A stretch of DNA of 64,000 bases from Chloroflexota bacterium (GCA_005882135.1 VBDR01000031.1:1-64000), one strand, 5' to 3'. Positions 33,045-42,316 are shown, numbered from the stretch's first letter. Numbers and translations: made by a program. Notes: generated from the letters alone by a model not told the origin.

Positions 33045-33644
33045 ATGCCGTTGCTCGAGGAAGAAGCTCCACGCGATCCATTCGCGCTTTTTGACCGTTG
33101 GTTGCAGGAAGCCACCGCCGCCGGCGCGTTGCAGCCGGACGCGATGGCACTCGCGACATCGGGCGAGGACGGTGCATCGGTGCGGATGGTGCTCTTCAAA
33201 GGCATCCGCGACGGCACTTTCGTCTTCTACTCCAATTACTCGAGCCGCAAGGGTCGCGACCTGTCGCATAACCGCCAGGCCGCCCTCGTCTTCTATTGGT
33301 CGGTCACGCGTCACCAGGTCCGCGTGTCGGGCACCGTGCGCAAGCTCGGTCGCAGCGCATCCCAGGAGTATTTCGGCAGCAGGCCGCGGGGCGCGCAGCT
33401 TTCCGCGCTGGCCTCGCGGCAGAGCCGCGTCATTCGTTCGCGCGAAGTCCTCGAGCGGAAGGTGGTGGAGCTGGCTGTGAAACATCCGGATGAGGTCCCG
33501 CTGCCGAAGGATTGGGGAGGCTACGCGCTGCTGCCGACGTGGATCGAGTTCTGGGAGAACCGTGAAGATCGGCTCCACGATCGGTTGCGGTACGTGCGGC
33601 GCCCGGCATCCCGCGCTTGGCGCATCGAGCGGCTCGCCCCTTAA
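33045..33644 (+). CDS. pdxH: Pyridoxamine/pyridoxine 5'-phosphate oxidase
   Basis: PdxH uses FMN and oxygen to make pyridoxal 5'-phosphate. The 199-residue protein has MALATSGEDGASVRMVLFKG, FVFYSNYSSRKGRDL (FMN-binding), ALVFYWSVTRHQVRVSGTV, YFGSRPRGAQLSALASRQS, and a C-terminal WIEFWENREDRLHDRLRY containing the conserved Arg and His of the PLP site. All family motifs are present. It lies 14 bases after the sigma gene and 14 bases before alaS. Confidence 0.95.
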   Translation: MPLLEEEAPRDPFALFDRWLQEATAAGALQPDAMALATSGEDGASVRMVLFKGIRDGTFVFYSNYSSRKGRDLSHNRQAALVFYWSVTRHQVRVSGTVRKLGRSASQEYFGSRPRGAQLSALASRQSRVIRSREVLERKVVELAVKHPDEVPLPKDWGGYALLPTWIEFWENREDRLHDRLRYVRRPASRAWRIERLAP

Positions 33645-33658
33645 ACTCGACTGACCCC

Positions 33659-36226
33659 GTGACCGGGAACGAGATCCGCAAACGTTTTCTAGAGCATTTC
33701 GCGAGCCGGGAGCATCTGGTCCTGCCTAGCGCGCCGCTGGTGCCGCACGGCGACCCGAGCACGCTCTTCATCTCGGCCGGAATGCAACCGCTTCAGCCCT
33801 ACTATCTGGGCTTTAGCAATCCGCCCGCGCCGCGACTGGCAAGCGCCCAGAAGTGTTTGCGCACGGGCGACATCGAGGAGGTCGGCAGGACTGACAGGCA
33901 CGCGACCTTTTTCGAGATGCTCGGCAACTTCGCGCCGACCGGGGACTACTTCAAGGAAATTGCGATCCCCCTTGCCTGGGAGCTGGTGACCATGGGTTTT
34001 GGGATGCCCGTCGAGCGGCTCCGTGTGACGATCCATCCCTCGGACGACCAGGCCTACGAGATCTGGACCACCAAAACCCCGATTCCGGCCGAGCAGGTGA
34101 CGCGCTTGGGCGACAACTGGTGGGGACTTGGCCGCGGGCCGTGCGGCCCGGACTCGGAGATCTGGTGGGACCGAGGGCCGAAGGTCGGATGCGGCCGGCC
34201 GGATTGCGTCCCCGACCACTGCGAGCGGTTCACCGAGTTCTGGAACCTTGTCTTTCCGCAGTACGACCAGCGCGGCGAACTCTCCGGGCCACCCTCGACC
34301 GCGGAAGCGATCACACGCGGCATCGCCGATGGGGTTCTGGTGCCCTTGACTCGGCCGGCGATCGACACCGGGATGGGCCTCGACCGCATCAGCTACATCC
34401 TTCAGGGCAAGACAAACATCTTTGAGGCCGACCTGCTTCAGCCGCTCGTCGATTTCGCACGCGAGAGCAGCAAGAAGCCAACCACTCTTTCCGAGCGAAT
34501 CATCGCGGACCACGTTCGCGCCATCACCTTCTGCATCGCCGACGGCGTTGTTCCATCCAACGAAGGTCGCGGTTACGTTCTGCGCCGGCTGATCCGGCGC
34601 GCGGCGCTGCACGGTCGCAACATCGGCCTCAGCGCCAAGCTGTCGGCGGGCGCCCACCGAACGGTGGCGATGTTCGCAGAGCATTACCCGGAGCTCAAGG
34701 ATCGACAGCGATTCATCGTCGAGACGATTGACACCGAGATGGACCGGTTCGCGAGGACGCTCGAGGAGGGTATGGAGCAGTTCCAGAAGGTGGCGTCGCG
34801 CGGCGCGAAAACTGTGTCAGGGGCCGATGCGTTCCGCCTTCACGACACGTTTGGATTTCCGCTCGAGCTGACGCGCGAGCTCGCCACCGAACGCGGCATG
34901 GAGGTTGACGAAGAAGGCTTTCGCGCGGAGATGCAGCTGCAACGCGAGCGCTCTCGACGCAACATCCCGCACCAGTGGGCACTCGCCCGCGATATCCCGA
35001 AGTCCGAGTTCACTGGCTACCGCGTGCTCATGACCGAGACCAAGCTCGTTAGCATCCGCAAAGAAGGGGAAGCAGCGAATTCCGCACGCGAAGGCGACCA
35101 GGTCGAGGTCTTTCTCGAGCGCACACCTTTCTATGCGGAGTCTGGGGGCCAGGTCGGCGATACCGGCACCGTCACCACCCCCAGCGGCCGAGTCCGCGTC
35201 GAGGATACGCAGAGGCCGGCTGAAGGGGCGATCGCCCATATCGGCACCGTGGTCACAGGAGAGCTGGTCGTCGGGGAGAAGGCGACCGCGGCGGTCGACG
35301 AGCCGCGAAGGCGCCAGATCATGCGCCACCACTCGGCGACGCACCTGCTCCACAAGGCGGTGCGAGAGACGCTGGGTGACCAGGTGGTGCAGAAGGGCTC
35401 GTGGGTCGGGCCGGACCACACGACCTTCGACATCCCGCTCGCCCGACCGATCGGCAAAGACGAGCTGGCCCGTATCAACAAGCGCGTCATGGAGAAGGTC
35501 CGCGCGGCGCTCCCGTTCCATGAGAGCCAGAAGCCATACAAGGAGGCCGTCGCCCAGGGTGCGATGCACCTCTTCGAGGAGAAGTACGGTGACGTGGTCA
35601 GGGTCGTTTGCTTCGGCGACTGGACGTGCGAGCTGTGCGGCGGCACCCACGTCCAGAACACCGCCGACATCGGCACGGCGGTCATCGTGTCCGAGTCGAG
35701 CATCGGGTCGGGCCTGCGCCGCATCGACCTGGTCGTCGGGGAGGCGGCCGATGAGCTTGTGCGCCGAGACCGCGAGTTGCTTTCCGAGCTGGCGAAGTCG
35801 TTCAACGCGGGTCCTGAGCAGCTTCCCGAGCGGATTCGGGCCCTCCGCAGCGAGCTCAAGGAAAAGGAGCGGGACCTGGCGAAGGCGCGCGACCAGCTCC
35901 GCGGGGCGCGCGTCGGCGCGCCTGACGGCATGGCGGTCAAGCACGGCCGCGTGGACTACATTGCGGAAACCGTGGACGCCTCGAGCATGGAGGAATTGCG
36001 GGCGTACGCGGACCGCTACCTCGAGAGGGTCAAATCCGGGGTCGTAACCCTTATCGCCGGGGACAAGTTTGTGATCAAGGTGTCCAATGACCTCGTGACG
36101 CAGATCGATGCCACGCGCCTCAAGGACTTCTTCGGCACGGGCGGCGGCCGTCCGCAGCTGGTCAGCGGCAAGCTGACGGTCCCCGCCGAGGAGGCCTTCC
36201 AACGCCTCGCCGAGGCGCTGAGTTGA
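33659..36226 (+). CDS. alaS: Alanyl-tRNA synthetase
   Basis: It charges tRNA-Ala. I start it at GTG 33659 (MTGNEIRKRFLEHFASREH), just after pdxH; an ATG at 33617 would overlap pdxH. The 855-residue protein has the class II core (FISAGMQPLQPYYLG, RHATFFEMLGNFAPTGDYF) and DTGMGLDRISYILQGKTNIF. It also has the editing domain with zinc motif RHHSATHLLHKAV and CGGTHVQNTADIG, a coiled region (LRSELKEKERDLAKARDQLR) and the C-Ala domain ending in GTGGGRPQLVSGK. Its stop overlaps the next gene by TTGA. Confidence 0.96.
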   Translation: MTGNEIRKRFLEHFASREHLVLPSAPLVPHGDPSTLFISAGMQPLQPYYLGFSNPPAPRLASAQKCLRTGDIEEVGRTDRHATFFEMLGNFAPTGDYFKEIAIPLAWELVTMGFGMPVERLRVTIHPSDDQAYEIWTTKTPIPAEQVTRLGDNWWGLGRGPCGPDSEIWWDRGPKVGCGRPDCVPDHCERFTEFWNLVFPQYDQRGELSGPPSTAEAITRGIADGVLVPLTRPAIDTGMGLDRISYILQGKTNIFEADLLQPLVDFARESSKKPTTLSERIIADHVRAITFCIADGVVPSNEGRGYVLRRLIRRAALHGRNIGLSAKLSAGAHRTVAMFAEHYPELKDRQRFIVETIDTEMDRFARTLEEGMEQFQKVASRGAKTVSGADAFRLHDTFGFPLELTRELATERGMEVDEEGFRAEMQLQRERSRRNIPHQWALARDIPKSEFTGYRVLMTETKLVSIRKEGEAANSAREGDQVEVFLERTPFYAESGGQVGDTGTVTTPSGRVRVEDTQRPAEGAIAHIGTVVTGELVVGEKATAAVDEPRRRQIMRHHSATHLLHKAVRETLGDQVVQKGSWVGPDHTTFDIPLARPIGKDELARINKRVMEKVRAALPFHESQKPYKEAVAQGAMHLFEEKYGDVVRVVCFGDWTCELCGGTHVQNTADIGTAVIVSESSIGSGLRRIDLVVGEAADELVRRDRELLSELAKSFNAGPEQLPERIRALRSELKEKERDLAKARDQLRGARVGAPDGMAVKHGRVDYIAETVDASSMEELRAYADRYLERVKSGVVTLIAGDKFVIKVSNDLVTQIDATRLKDFFGTGGGRPQLVSGKLTVPAEEAFQRLAEALS

Positions 36227-37482
36227 CCAAGTTCAAGTTCCTGCGCAAGCGCAGCGACTACTACCGGCATTTCACGGTCCTCGACATCGGCACCGACCTG
36301 ATCAAGGTCCTGGTCGTGCGCCGCGAAGGCCCCGACGGCGAGGTCCTGGGAGTGGGCCGTGAGCCTCAGGCCCCGGCCGCCATGTCAGGGGGTGCGATCG
36401 CGGACCTCGAGTCGGTCATCCAGTCGTGCAACCGGGCCCTGGAGGCGGCTGAGGACATGGCCAAGACCGTGCCCGGGCAGGTGGTGGTTGGCATCGCGGG
36501 CGAGCTGATCAAGGGCTTCTCGTCGACGATCGCCTACCCGCGGGAAAACGCCAAGTCCCGGGTGAGGTCGGGTGAGATGTCGACCATGCTCCAGATGGTC
36601 CAGCGGCGCGCGCTGCGCGAGGCCCAGCACCTGCTGGAGATGGAGCGCAGCTACGGCCAGCTCGAAGCTCGGCTCGTGCACTCCGCGATCACGAACGTGC
36701 GCGTGGACGGCTACCCGGTCACCAACCCGGTCGGCTTCACCGGCAAGAACCTCGAGGTCACAGTCTTCAACACCTTCGCACCGATGACTCACATCGACGC
36801 AGTCGAGACGGTCGTGCGAGAGCTCGACCTCGAGCTCGCCGCCGCGGTCGCCCAGCCGTACGCGCTTGCCCGCGCCTGCGCCAACGAGGAGATCTGGGCC
36901 GAGGGCGGCATCTTCGTCGACGTCGGCGGCGGCACCACCGATGTGGCGCTGATCCGCGACGGCGGGGTAGAGGGCACGCGCATGTTCAACCTCGGCGGCC
37001 GCGCGTTCACTCGCCGCCTAGCGCTTGCCTTTGGCCTCAGCTATGAGGAGGCCGAGGCACGCAAGCTCCGGCACTCCGAAGGCCTGCTCTCACCGGATCA
37101 GCACCGCCAGGTGTCCGAGCTGCTGGGCGCCGACGCCGAGGTGCTGCTGCAGGGTCTTGCCCTGAGCATCAAGGAGCTGTCACGCGGCGAGCGGCTGCCC
37201 TCCAGCATCTACCTGTGCGGCGGCGGCAGCCTGCTGCCCGAGCTGACGCTCGAGATGGTGAAGAAAAACTGGACGGCGGGACTGCCGTTCCCGCGCGAGC
37301 CTCGCGTCCGGCACCTCGTGCCCGCCGACGTGCGCAACCTGACCGACTCGACCGGCCAGCTTTCCAGCCCCCAGGACATCGCCCCGATGGGCCTGGCCAA
37401 CCACGCTTTGCGAACCGAAGCCGAGGAGCGCGACACGGTCAACACCGTCATGAGACGGGTCCTAAGCGCTATAAAGGTTTGA
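36223..37482 (+). CDS. PilM/FtsA-like actin-fold ATPase
   Basis: The start is TTG 36223 in a TTGA overlap with alaS. The 419-residue soluble protein has actin-fold nucleotide motifs: phosphate 1 (TVLDIGTDLIKVLVVRR), an SHS2-type insertion (GQVVVGIAGELIKGFSSTI), phosphate 2 (GGIFVDVGGGTTDVALIRDG) and the adenosine motif (LCGGGSLLPELT). This is the PilM/FtsA family, which forms cytoplasmic platforms for membrane proteins. No pilN, pilO, pilQ or ftsZ lies beside it. The next gene encodes a membrane-anchored protein that could be its partner. Confidence 0.8.
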   Translation: MTKFKFLRKRSDYYRHFTVLDIGTDLIKVLVVRREGPDGEVLGVGREPQAPAAMSGGAIADLESVIQSCNRALEAAEDMAKTVPGQVVVGIAGELIKGFSSTIAYPRENAKSRVRSGEMSTMLQMVQRRALREAQHLLEMERSYGQLEARLVHSAITNVRVDGYPVTNPVGFTGKNLEVTVFNTFAPMTHIDAVETVVRELDLELAAAVAQPYALARACANEEIWAEGGIFVDVGGGTTDVALIRDGGVEGTRMFNLGGRAFTRRLALAFGLSYEEAEARKLRHSEGLLSPDQHRQVSELLGADAEVLLQGLALSIKELSRGERLPSSIYLCGGGSLLPELTLEMVKKNWTAGLPFPREPRVRHLVPADVRNLTDSTGQLSSPQDIAPMGLANHALRTEAEERDTVNTVMRRVLSAIKV

Positions 37483-37510
37483 CCAGACCTCCAGGAGACC
37501 AGTAAACGCC

Positions 37511-39112
37511 ATGGCAACGAACCCGATTTACGTCGAAAGCGAAGAGGAGATTCCGGAGCTCGTCGAGCGCCTTCGCCGCTACCACGGCGAGGACACGATG
37601 CTCGTCCTGCCGATGCGGTCGCGCATAGGCCAGAGCCGGTTCAACTTCCAGCTGCTGCGAAACTACTCGGCCCGGCTCGGCAAGCGCGTGACCGTGGTCT
37701 GCGACGACCCTGCCGTGCAAAAGATGGCCTCGGAGAGCGGCTTCGCGGTCTATGGCGCGGTCGGTCCGGAAGGCGAGGGCATCCCGTCCGACGGGGAGGC
37801 GCCGGCGCCGATCCGGAGGTGGTGGCAGCGCAGGGCCGCCGCGCCGACCACCCACGTCGGCGTCGGTGCGCCGACCAGGCTCCTGACCAAGACCGCGACC
37901 GAGCTGAAGCCCGGGCGCTTTCTCCTCTACGTGACCGCGATCACGCTGATCCTGGTCGGCGTCTTCGCGGCGGCGGTGTTCGTGCCGTCGGCGTCGGTGA
38001 CGCTGGTCGCGCAGGCGCAGCCGTTCAGCGAGAAGGACGTCGAGATCCGGGCGCAGCCCGGCAAGCCGCCGATCAAGGTCAGGCCGGTCGTGATCGCGAA
38101 GTCCAACTCGCAGGGCTTCAAGGTCACAGGCTCGATCGACGTTCCCCTGGCTCCGTCGACTGGCCAGGTGGTCTATACGAACAACCTGCAAGATCCATCG
38201 GGCCGTTCCGGTTCGCAAGGCCTTGTATTCAAGTACGGCCAGCGTCTGATGAACAGCAATGGCCTGGAATTTGCGCAGACATCTCCCAATACAGTCGTGC
38301 CGTGGAACGGTGGCCAGAAGACGGTGAACGTGATCGCCGTCAAACCTGGCACAGCCGGCAACGTGGGGGACCACTCCATCAACCAGATCGAAAACTGCTG
38401 CGATCCGTTCGACGGGTCGAAGGTTCACGTCACCAACCCGCAGGCAACGGGTGGGGGCACCGATCCTTCATCGACCCCGACCATGACGGTGTCCGACTTC
38501 GACGCTGCGCGAGCGCAGCTCGAGCAAGAGCTGCACCAGGCGATCGCGCAGGAGCTCTCCGCGGGCGGGCAGCAGGGTGAGAGGCTGGCTGAGACAATCA
38601 TCTTCGGCCCTCCACAGTTCACGACGGATCACCAGCCCCAGGACAAGGTACCGAGCTTCACCGGCACCATGACGGTCAGCGGCGAGGGCGACTTCTACAA
38701 CGACGCCGATGTCATCCAGGCGTACAAGACCTACCTCGCGCAGCGGCTGCCCAACGACCAGCAGCTGCTGACCGAGAGCCCGATCCAGGTGCAGTACCGG
38801 CTCCTGAGCTCCGCGAAGGGCGGCGCACTGGTCTTCGTCGGCAGCGCCTCGGCCTACGTGGCGCCAAAGCTCGACGAAGAAAAGATCCGCGCCCAGATCG
38901 TGGGCCGGCCGGTGGCCCAGGCGCGGTTCTTCCTCGAGAAGCTGCCGATCCGCTCTGTCGCCGTCAGAGAGCAACCCCTGGCGCTGCCCCTGATGCCGCT
39001 GCTCGATCGCCGGATCACGCTGCACTACGTGGTCGAGTCCAACGCGCCCTCGGCCGCCGCTGCGGCGCAATCATCGCCGTCACCGTCGTCGTCGCCTGCG
39101 CACAGCCCCTAG
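37511..39112 (+). CDS. Baseplate-J-like membrane-anchored protein
   Basis: The 533-residue protein has an N-terminal cytoplasmic domain (about 1-85; IYVESEEEIPELVERLRRYH, GKRVTVVCDDPAVQKMASES), a linker, one span at about residues 139-160 (FLLYVTAITLILVGVFAAAV), and an outer domain of about 350 residues. The outer part has features of baseplate-J/gp47-like proteins (VNVIAVKPGTAGNVGDHSIN). It ends in a Ser/Pro/Ala tail. The topology and the preceding PilM-like ATPase recall PilM with PilN/PilO. The function is unknown. The start is ATG 37511 after GGAG. Confidence 0.65.
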   Translation: MATNPIYVESEEEIPELVERLRRYHGEDTMLVLPMRSRIGQSRFNFQLLRNYSARLGKRVTVVCDDPAVQKMASESGFAVYGAVGPEGEGIPSDGEAPAPIRRWWQRRAAAPTTHVGVGAPTRLLTKTATELKPGRFLLYVTAITLILVGVFAAAVFVPSASVTLVAQAQPFSEKDVEIRAQPGKPPIKVRPVVIAKSNSQGFKVTGSIDVPLAPSTGQVVYTNNLQDPSGRSGSQGLVFKYGQRLMNSNGLEFAQTSPNTVVPWNGGQKTVNVIAVKPGTAGNVGDHSINQIENCCDPFDGSKVHVTNPQATGGGTDPSSTPTMTVSDFDAARAQLEQELHQAIAQELSAGGQQGERLAETIIFGPPQFTTDHQPQDKVPSFTGTMTVSGEGDFYNDADVIQAYKTYLAQRLPNDQQLLTESPIQVQYRLLSSAKGGALVFVGSASAYVAPKLDEEKIRAQIVGRPVAQARFFLEKLPIRSVAVREQPLALPLMPLLDRRITLHYVVESNAPSAAAAAQSSPSPSSSPAHSP

Positions 39113-39525
39113 TGAGGGTGCTGGCGGTCGATCCCGGTTCCAGGAGGGTGGGGCTCGCCGTCAGCGATCCGACCGGCACCATCGCGCAGCCTCTGGACAC
39201 GCTGGACGCGGAGCCGGACGCCACCCTCGTCACGCGGCTGGCCCAGACCGCCAGGCTCCAAGAGGCGGCCCGCATCGTGGTCGGGCTGCCGCGGCGCATG
39301 GACGGCTCGGATGGGCCGGAGGCGAAGTCCGCGCGCAGGCTCGCGGACGCGCTGCGCAGGACGTCGGGGATCCCGGTCGAGCTTGTCGATGAGCGCCTCA
39401 CCTCAGTCGCCGCGGAACGATCGTTGATCGCCGGCGGCGTCAGGCGCGCGAAGCGGCGGACGACAGTGGATCGTGTCGCCGCGATCCTCCTGCTGCAGTC
39501 ATACCTCGACCGCAAGAACCGTTGA
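39112..39525 (+). CDS. ruvX: RuvX/YqgF-family nuclease
   Basis: This 137-residue RNase H-fold protein belongs to the family of putative Holliday-junction resolvases also implicated in 16S rRNA 5' maturation. Motifs are LAVDPGSRRVGLAVSD, IVVGLPRRMDGSDGPEA, VELVDERLTSVAAE and a final Asp in TTVDRVAAILLLQSYLD. These supply the acidic active-site residues. It starts at GTG 39112, sharing one base with the previous TAG. Adjacency to DUF1292 and mltG is a common arrangement in Gram-positive bacteria. Confidence 0.93.
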   Translation: MRVLAVDPGSRRVGLAVSDPTGTIAQPLDTLDAEPDATLVTRLAQTARLQEAARIVVGLPRRMDGSDGPEAKSARRLADALRRTSGIPVELVDERLTSVAAERSLIAGGVRRAKRRTTVDRVAAILLLQSYLDRKNR

Positions 39526-39743
39526 ACGACGAGGTGACGTTGATCGACGATTCCGGAATCGAGCGACGGTTCAAGCTGCACGACGCCTTCGAGCTCGAGG
39601 CGGCGACCTATTACCTGGTCGAAGACGTCACCGATCCCGATCGCGTACTGCTGTTGCGCGAGCTCGGGTCGGGGCTGGAGACCGTCGACGGCGACGAGTT
39701 CAAGCGCGTGATGGAAGCTCTGGAACAGGACGCGGTTGAATGA
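39522..39743 (+). CDS. DUF1292 protein
   Basis: This 73-residue acidic protein (EVTLIDDSGIERRFKLHDAF, YYLVEDVTDPDRVLLLRELG) matches the DUF1292/YrzB group that accompanies ruvX in Firmicutes. It starts at TTG 39522 in a TTGA overlap with ruvX and ends in an ATGA overlap with mltG, so the three are tightly coupled. The biochemical function is not known. Confidence 0.82.
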   Translation: MNDEVTLIDDSGIERRFKLHDAFELEAATYYLVEDVTDPDRVLLLRELGSGLETVDGDEFKRVMEALEQDAVE

Positions 39744-40804
39744 GGCGGCTGATCGCGGTCGTGGTGGTGCTGGCGATTCTCGGTTTTCTGACATCACGTG
39801 GGATCGATTGGTGGAACTTCAACGTCAACACGCCGCTCTCCTCCTCGAGCCACAACGTGAGCTTCCATATCGACCCCGGCGAGACTCCGACTCAGATCGG
39901 TAGTGATCTCTACGACCTGCACCTCATCCGGAGCACCATCGCCTTCGACCTGTACACGCGCGTGACAAATGCGGGCCCCAAATTCCAGGCTGGCTCGTTC
40001 GTGCTCAACGCCAACATGTCCTTGAGTCAGATCGTGTCGGCACTCCAGCATGGACGTCCAGACGAAAAGACCATCACGTTCCCGGAGGGATTTCCGCTTC
40101 GTTATCAGGCCCAGCTCATCGACGACAAAAAGCTCGGTACCGCACCGAACTTGATCACGGGCGCTGAATACCTCAAGGCGGCGAAGGACCCGACCTGGGC
40201 CTCGAAGTACAAGTTCCTGCCCGCGCAACCGGGCAGCGCGGATTTTCCCTACGAGGGCTACCTGTTTCCTGACACCTACCTGGTCGATCCGGCCGTCGGG
40301 GCCAGGGGCCTGATCCAGGAGCAGCTGGATCAGTTTGCAACCATCTTCTCGGCCGACTGGCAGGCGCAGATCGCCCAGCCGGCAACCGGGCGCCCGGCCG
40401 AGGACATCCGGTCGATCGTCATCCTCGCCTCGATGGTGGACCGCGAGGCGAACAACAAAACGGCCACCGACCGTGGCAACGTGTGCAGCGTCTACTACAA
40501 CCGATTGAAGATCAATATGACCCTGGGCGTTGACGCGACGCTGCTCTACGCCCTCGGCCGTCTCACGCCGGAGCCGACCGCCGCCGAGCTCATCCTGAAC
40601 ACGCCCTACAACACGCGCACGCATGGCGGCCTGCCGCCCACCCCGATCAGCAACCCTGGCAAGGCCGCGCTCGCCGCATGCATCAACCCTCCGAAGACGA
40701 ACTTGCTCTTTTACTTCACCGACAAGCAGGGGACGACGCACTTCGAGACCAACGAGCAGGATTTCGAGCGGGACAAGCAGCAGTACGGCGTGGGCGGAAG
40801 TTGA
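39740..40804 (+). CDS. mltG: Endolytic murein transglycosylase MltG
   Basis: MltG cleaves nascent peptidoglycan strands and helps set glycan length. The 354-residue protein has an N-terminal anchor (LIAVVVVLAILGFLTSRGI), a LysM-like region (FHIDPGETPTQIGSDLYDL), and the YceG catalytic domain. That domain has FPYEGYLFPDTYLVDPA, the catalytic Glu in LASMVDREANNKTAT, YNTRTHGGLPPTPISNPG, and FYFTDKQGTTHFETNEQDF. The ATG overlaps the DUF1292 stop. An 82-base gap then leads to aroE. Confidence 0.95.
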   Translation: MRRLIAVVVVLAILGFLTSRGIDWWNFNVNTPLSSSSHNVSFHIDPGETPTQIGSDLYDLHLIRSTIAFDLYTRVTNAGPKFQAGSFVLNANMSLSQIVSALQHGRPDEKTITFPEGFPLRYQAQLIDDKKLGTAPNLITGAEYLKAAKDPTWASKYKFLPAQPGSADFPYEGYLFPDTYLVDPAVGARGLIQEQLDQFATIFSADWQAQIAQPATGRPAEDIRSIVILASMVDREANNKTATDRGNVCSVYYNRLKINMTLGVDATLLYALGRLTPEPTAAELILNTPYNTRTHGGLPPTPISNPGKAALAACINPPKTNLLFYFTDKQGTTHFETNEQDFERDKQQYGVGGS

Positions 40805-40886
40805 CGCATAGGCACCCTCTCCCCCCAGGCGCCGGGCGCGCGCAGGGCGCCCCCTTGGAGACGGGATCTGGGGTGCGGGGCGCTCG

Positions 40887-41660
40887 CTGAAGGTCTTCCT
40901 CGTTGGCCATGGGATCTCCTACTCGCGCAGCCCGGCCATGCACAACGCCGCGTTTCGCGCCATGCGGATGGATTGGACCTACGACCTGCTCGATGTAGCG
41001 CCAGAGGATCTCCGGGATGCGGTGGGGCGGCTGAGGGCCCAGGATGTCGGCGGCGCCAACGTCACCATCCCGTACAAGCAGAAGGTGATGGATCAGCTCG
41101 ACACGATCGCCCCCGACGCGCTGCGCGCCCGCGCCGTCAACACCATCGTCAACGACAGGGGGCGCCTTGGCGGCTACAACACGGACATCCCGGCGATCCG
41201 GTCCGCGATTGAGCGCGTCGGCGTCGAGCCGCGAAGTGTCAACGCGGTGGTCCTCGGTGCTGGTGGAGCTGCGCGCGCCGCTGCCGTGGCGATGGAGGGA
41301 GCGCACATCACGTTCGTGACCCGTCACCCCGAAGACGCGGATGTCCCGGGCAAGACCATCCGCTGGGACGATCGATCCCTGGCCGTGCTCACCCGCTCGG
41401 CTGACCTGCTGATCAACGCGACCCCGCTCGGCCGGCGTGAGGAGATGCCCCTGCGCCCCGCGGCCCTGCCTCGGGCGGGCGCCGTGGTCGACCTCGTGTA
41501 TGTCACGGGCGGAACCCCGCTCGTCCGCAAGGCGCGTTCGCTCGGCCTGCCGGCGGTCGATGGGTGGGAGGTATTGCTCTCGCAGGGCGCGATCTCGTTC
41601 TTGCTCTGGACCGGCCGCAGCGCGCCGCTCGAGGCGATGCGGGAAACTCTGCAACCGTGA
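40887..41660 (+). CDS. aroE: Shikimate dehydrogenase, probable CTG start
   Basis: AroE reduces 3-dehydroshikimate to shikimate with NADPH. The conserved substrate motif GHGISYSRSPAMHNAAF begins upstream of the first ATG (40938). The frame stays open back to a stop at 40809, but contains no ATG, GTG or TTG. CTG at 40887 (LKVFLVGHGISYSRSP) is the most likely initiator and gives 257 residues. Other motifs are GGANVTIPYKQKVM with the catalytic Lys, NTIVNDRGRLGGYNTD, the NADP loop VLGAGGAARAAAVA and INATPLG. It overlaps the next gene by GTGA. Confidence 0.85.
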   Translation: MKVFLVGHGISYSRSPAMHNAAFRAMRMDWTYDLLDVAPEDLRDAVGRLRAQDVGGANVTIPYKQKVMDQLDTIAPDALRARAVNTIVNDRGRLGGYNTDIPAIRSAIERVGVEPRSVNAVVLGAGGAARAAAVAMEGAHITFVTRHPEDADVPGKTIRWDDRSLAVLTRSADLLINATPLGRREEMPLRPAALPRAGAVVDLVYVTGGTPLVRKARSLGLPAVDGWEVLLSQGAISFLLWTGRSAPLEAMRETLQP

Positions 41661-42316
41661 ATCCGTATCTGGTCGCCGTGCTATGGGCGATCGTGGGCGC
41701 CGCCGGGGGATCGCTCGTGCGATGGGGCTCGGTCAGGCTGGCGCGGCTCGAGGAGCTCGAACCCGGCGCCAAATGGTGGCAGCGCTACGGCCCGCCGGTT
41801 TTGAGCGCCGCGGTGTTCGCCGTCTATGCGCTGCAGATCACGTCCCTTCCGCTCCTGCTCGTGCGCAGCATTTTCGTGCTCGTCCTGGTCCAGGTGATCT
41901 TCTTCGACTTCGAGCATCACCTGATCCTGGACCGGGTCATGTTCCCCGCGATGGTGCTTGCCCTTCTCGTCAGCATCTCCCCCCTCATCATCAGCAGGCT
42001 TGGGCTCTGGCAGCAGCCGTGGTGGGTCGGTATCGCCGTGGGCGTGGGCGCGGGCTTGCTCTTTCTCCTGCTCGGGGTCGCCGGTTCAGCGCTGTTCAAA
42101 GCTGAGGCGCTTGGGTTTGGCGACGTGAAGCTGGCGCTCTTCATGGGCCTGCTGCTGGGGTGGCCGTACACGGTGACGGCGCTGTTCTATGGCGTGCTGC
42201 TGGCGGCGGTCGGGGCGATCGCTTTCATCGTCACGCACCGCTCGATGAAGGGCACGATCGCGTACGGGCCGTACCTGGCTGCGGGAGCCATCCTGATGCT
42301 TCTCCAGCTGCCCTGA
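41657..42316 (+). CDS. Type 4 prepilin peptidase (A24 family)
   Basis: This membrane aspartyl protease cleaves prepilin leader peptides. It starts at GTG 41657 in a GTGA overlap with aroE. The 219-residue protein has six or so spans and both catalytic aspartates: IFFDFEHHLILDRVMFP and the GxGD motif ALGFGDVKLALFMG. The N-terminal cysteine-rich methyltransferase domain of PilD is absent, as in TadV/CpaA. It could process the TadE-like proteins at 20.6-21.8 kb or an unseen Flp pilin, despite lying among shikimate genes. Confidence 0.9.
   Translation: MNPYLVAVLWAIVGAAGGSLVRWGSVRLARLEELEPGAKWWQRYGPPVLSAAVFAVYALQITSLPLLLVRSIFVLVLVQVIFFDFEHHLILDRVMFPAMVLALLVSISPLIISRLGLWQQPWWVGIAVGVGAGLLFLLLGVAGSALFKAEALGFGDVKLALFMGLLLGWPYTVTALFYGVLLAAVGAIAFIVTHRSMKGTIAYGPYLAAGAILMLLQLP

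Noticed and set aside
34817-36202. 461-codon minus-strand frame opposite alaS
   Set aside because: Antisense shadow; no recognisable domain, and AlaRS is intact.
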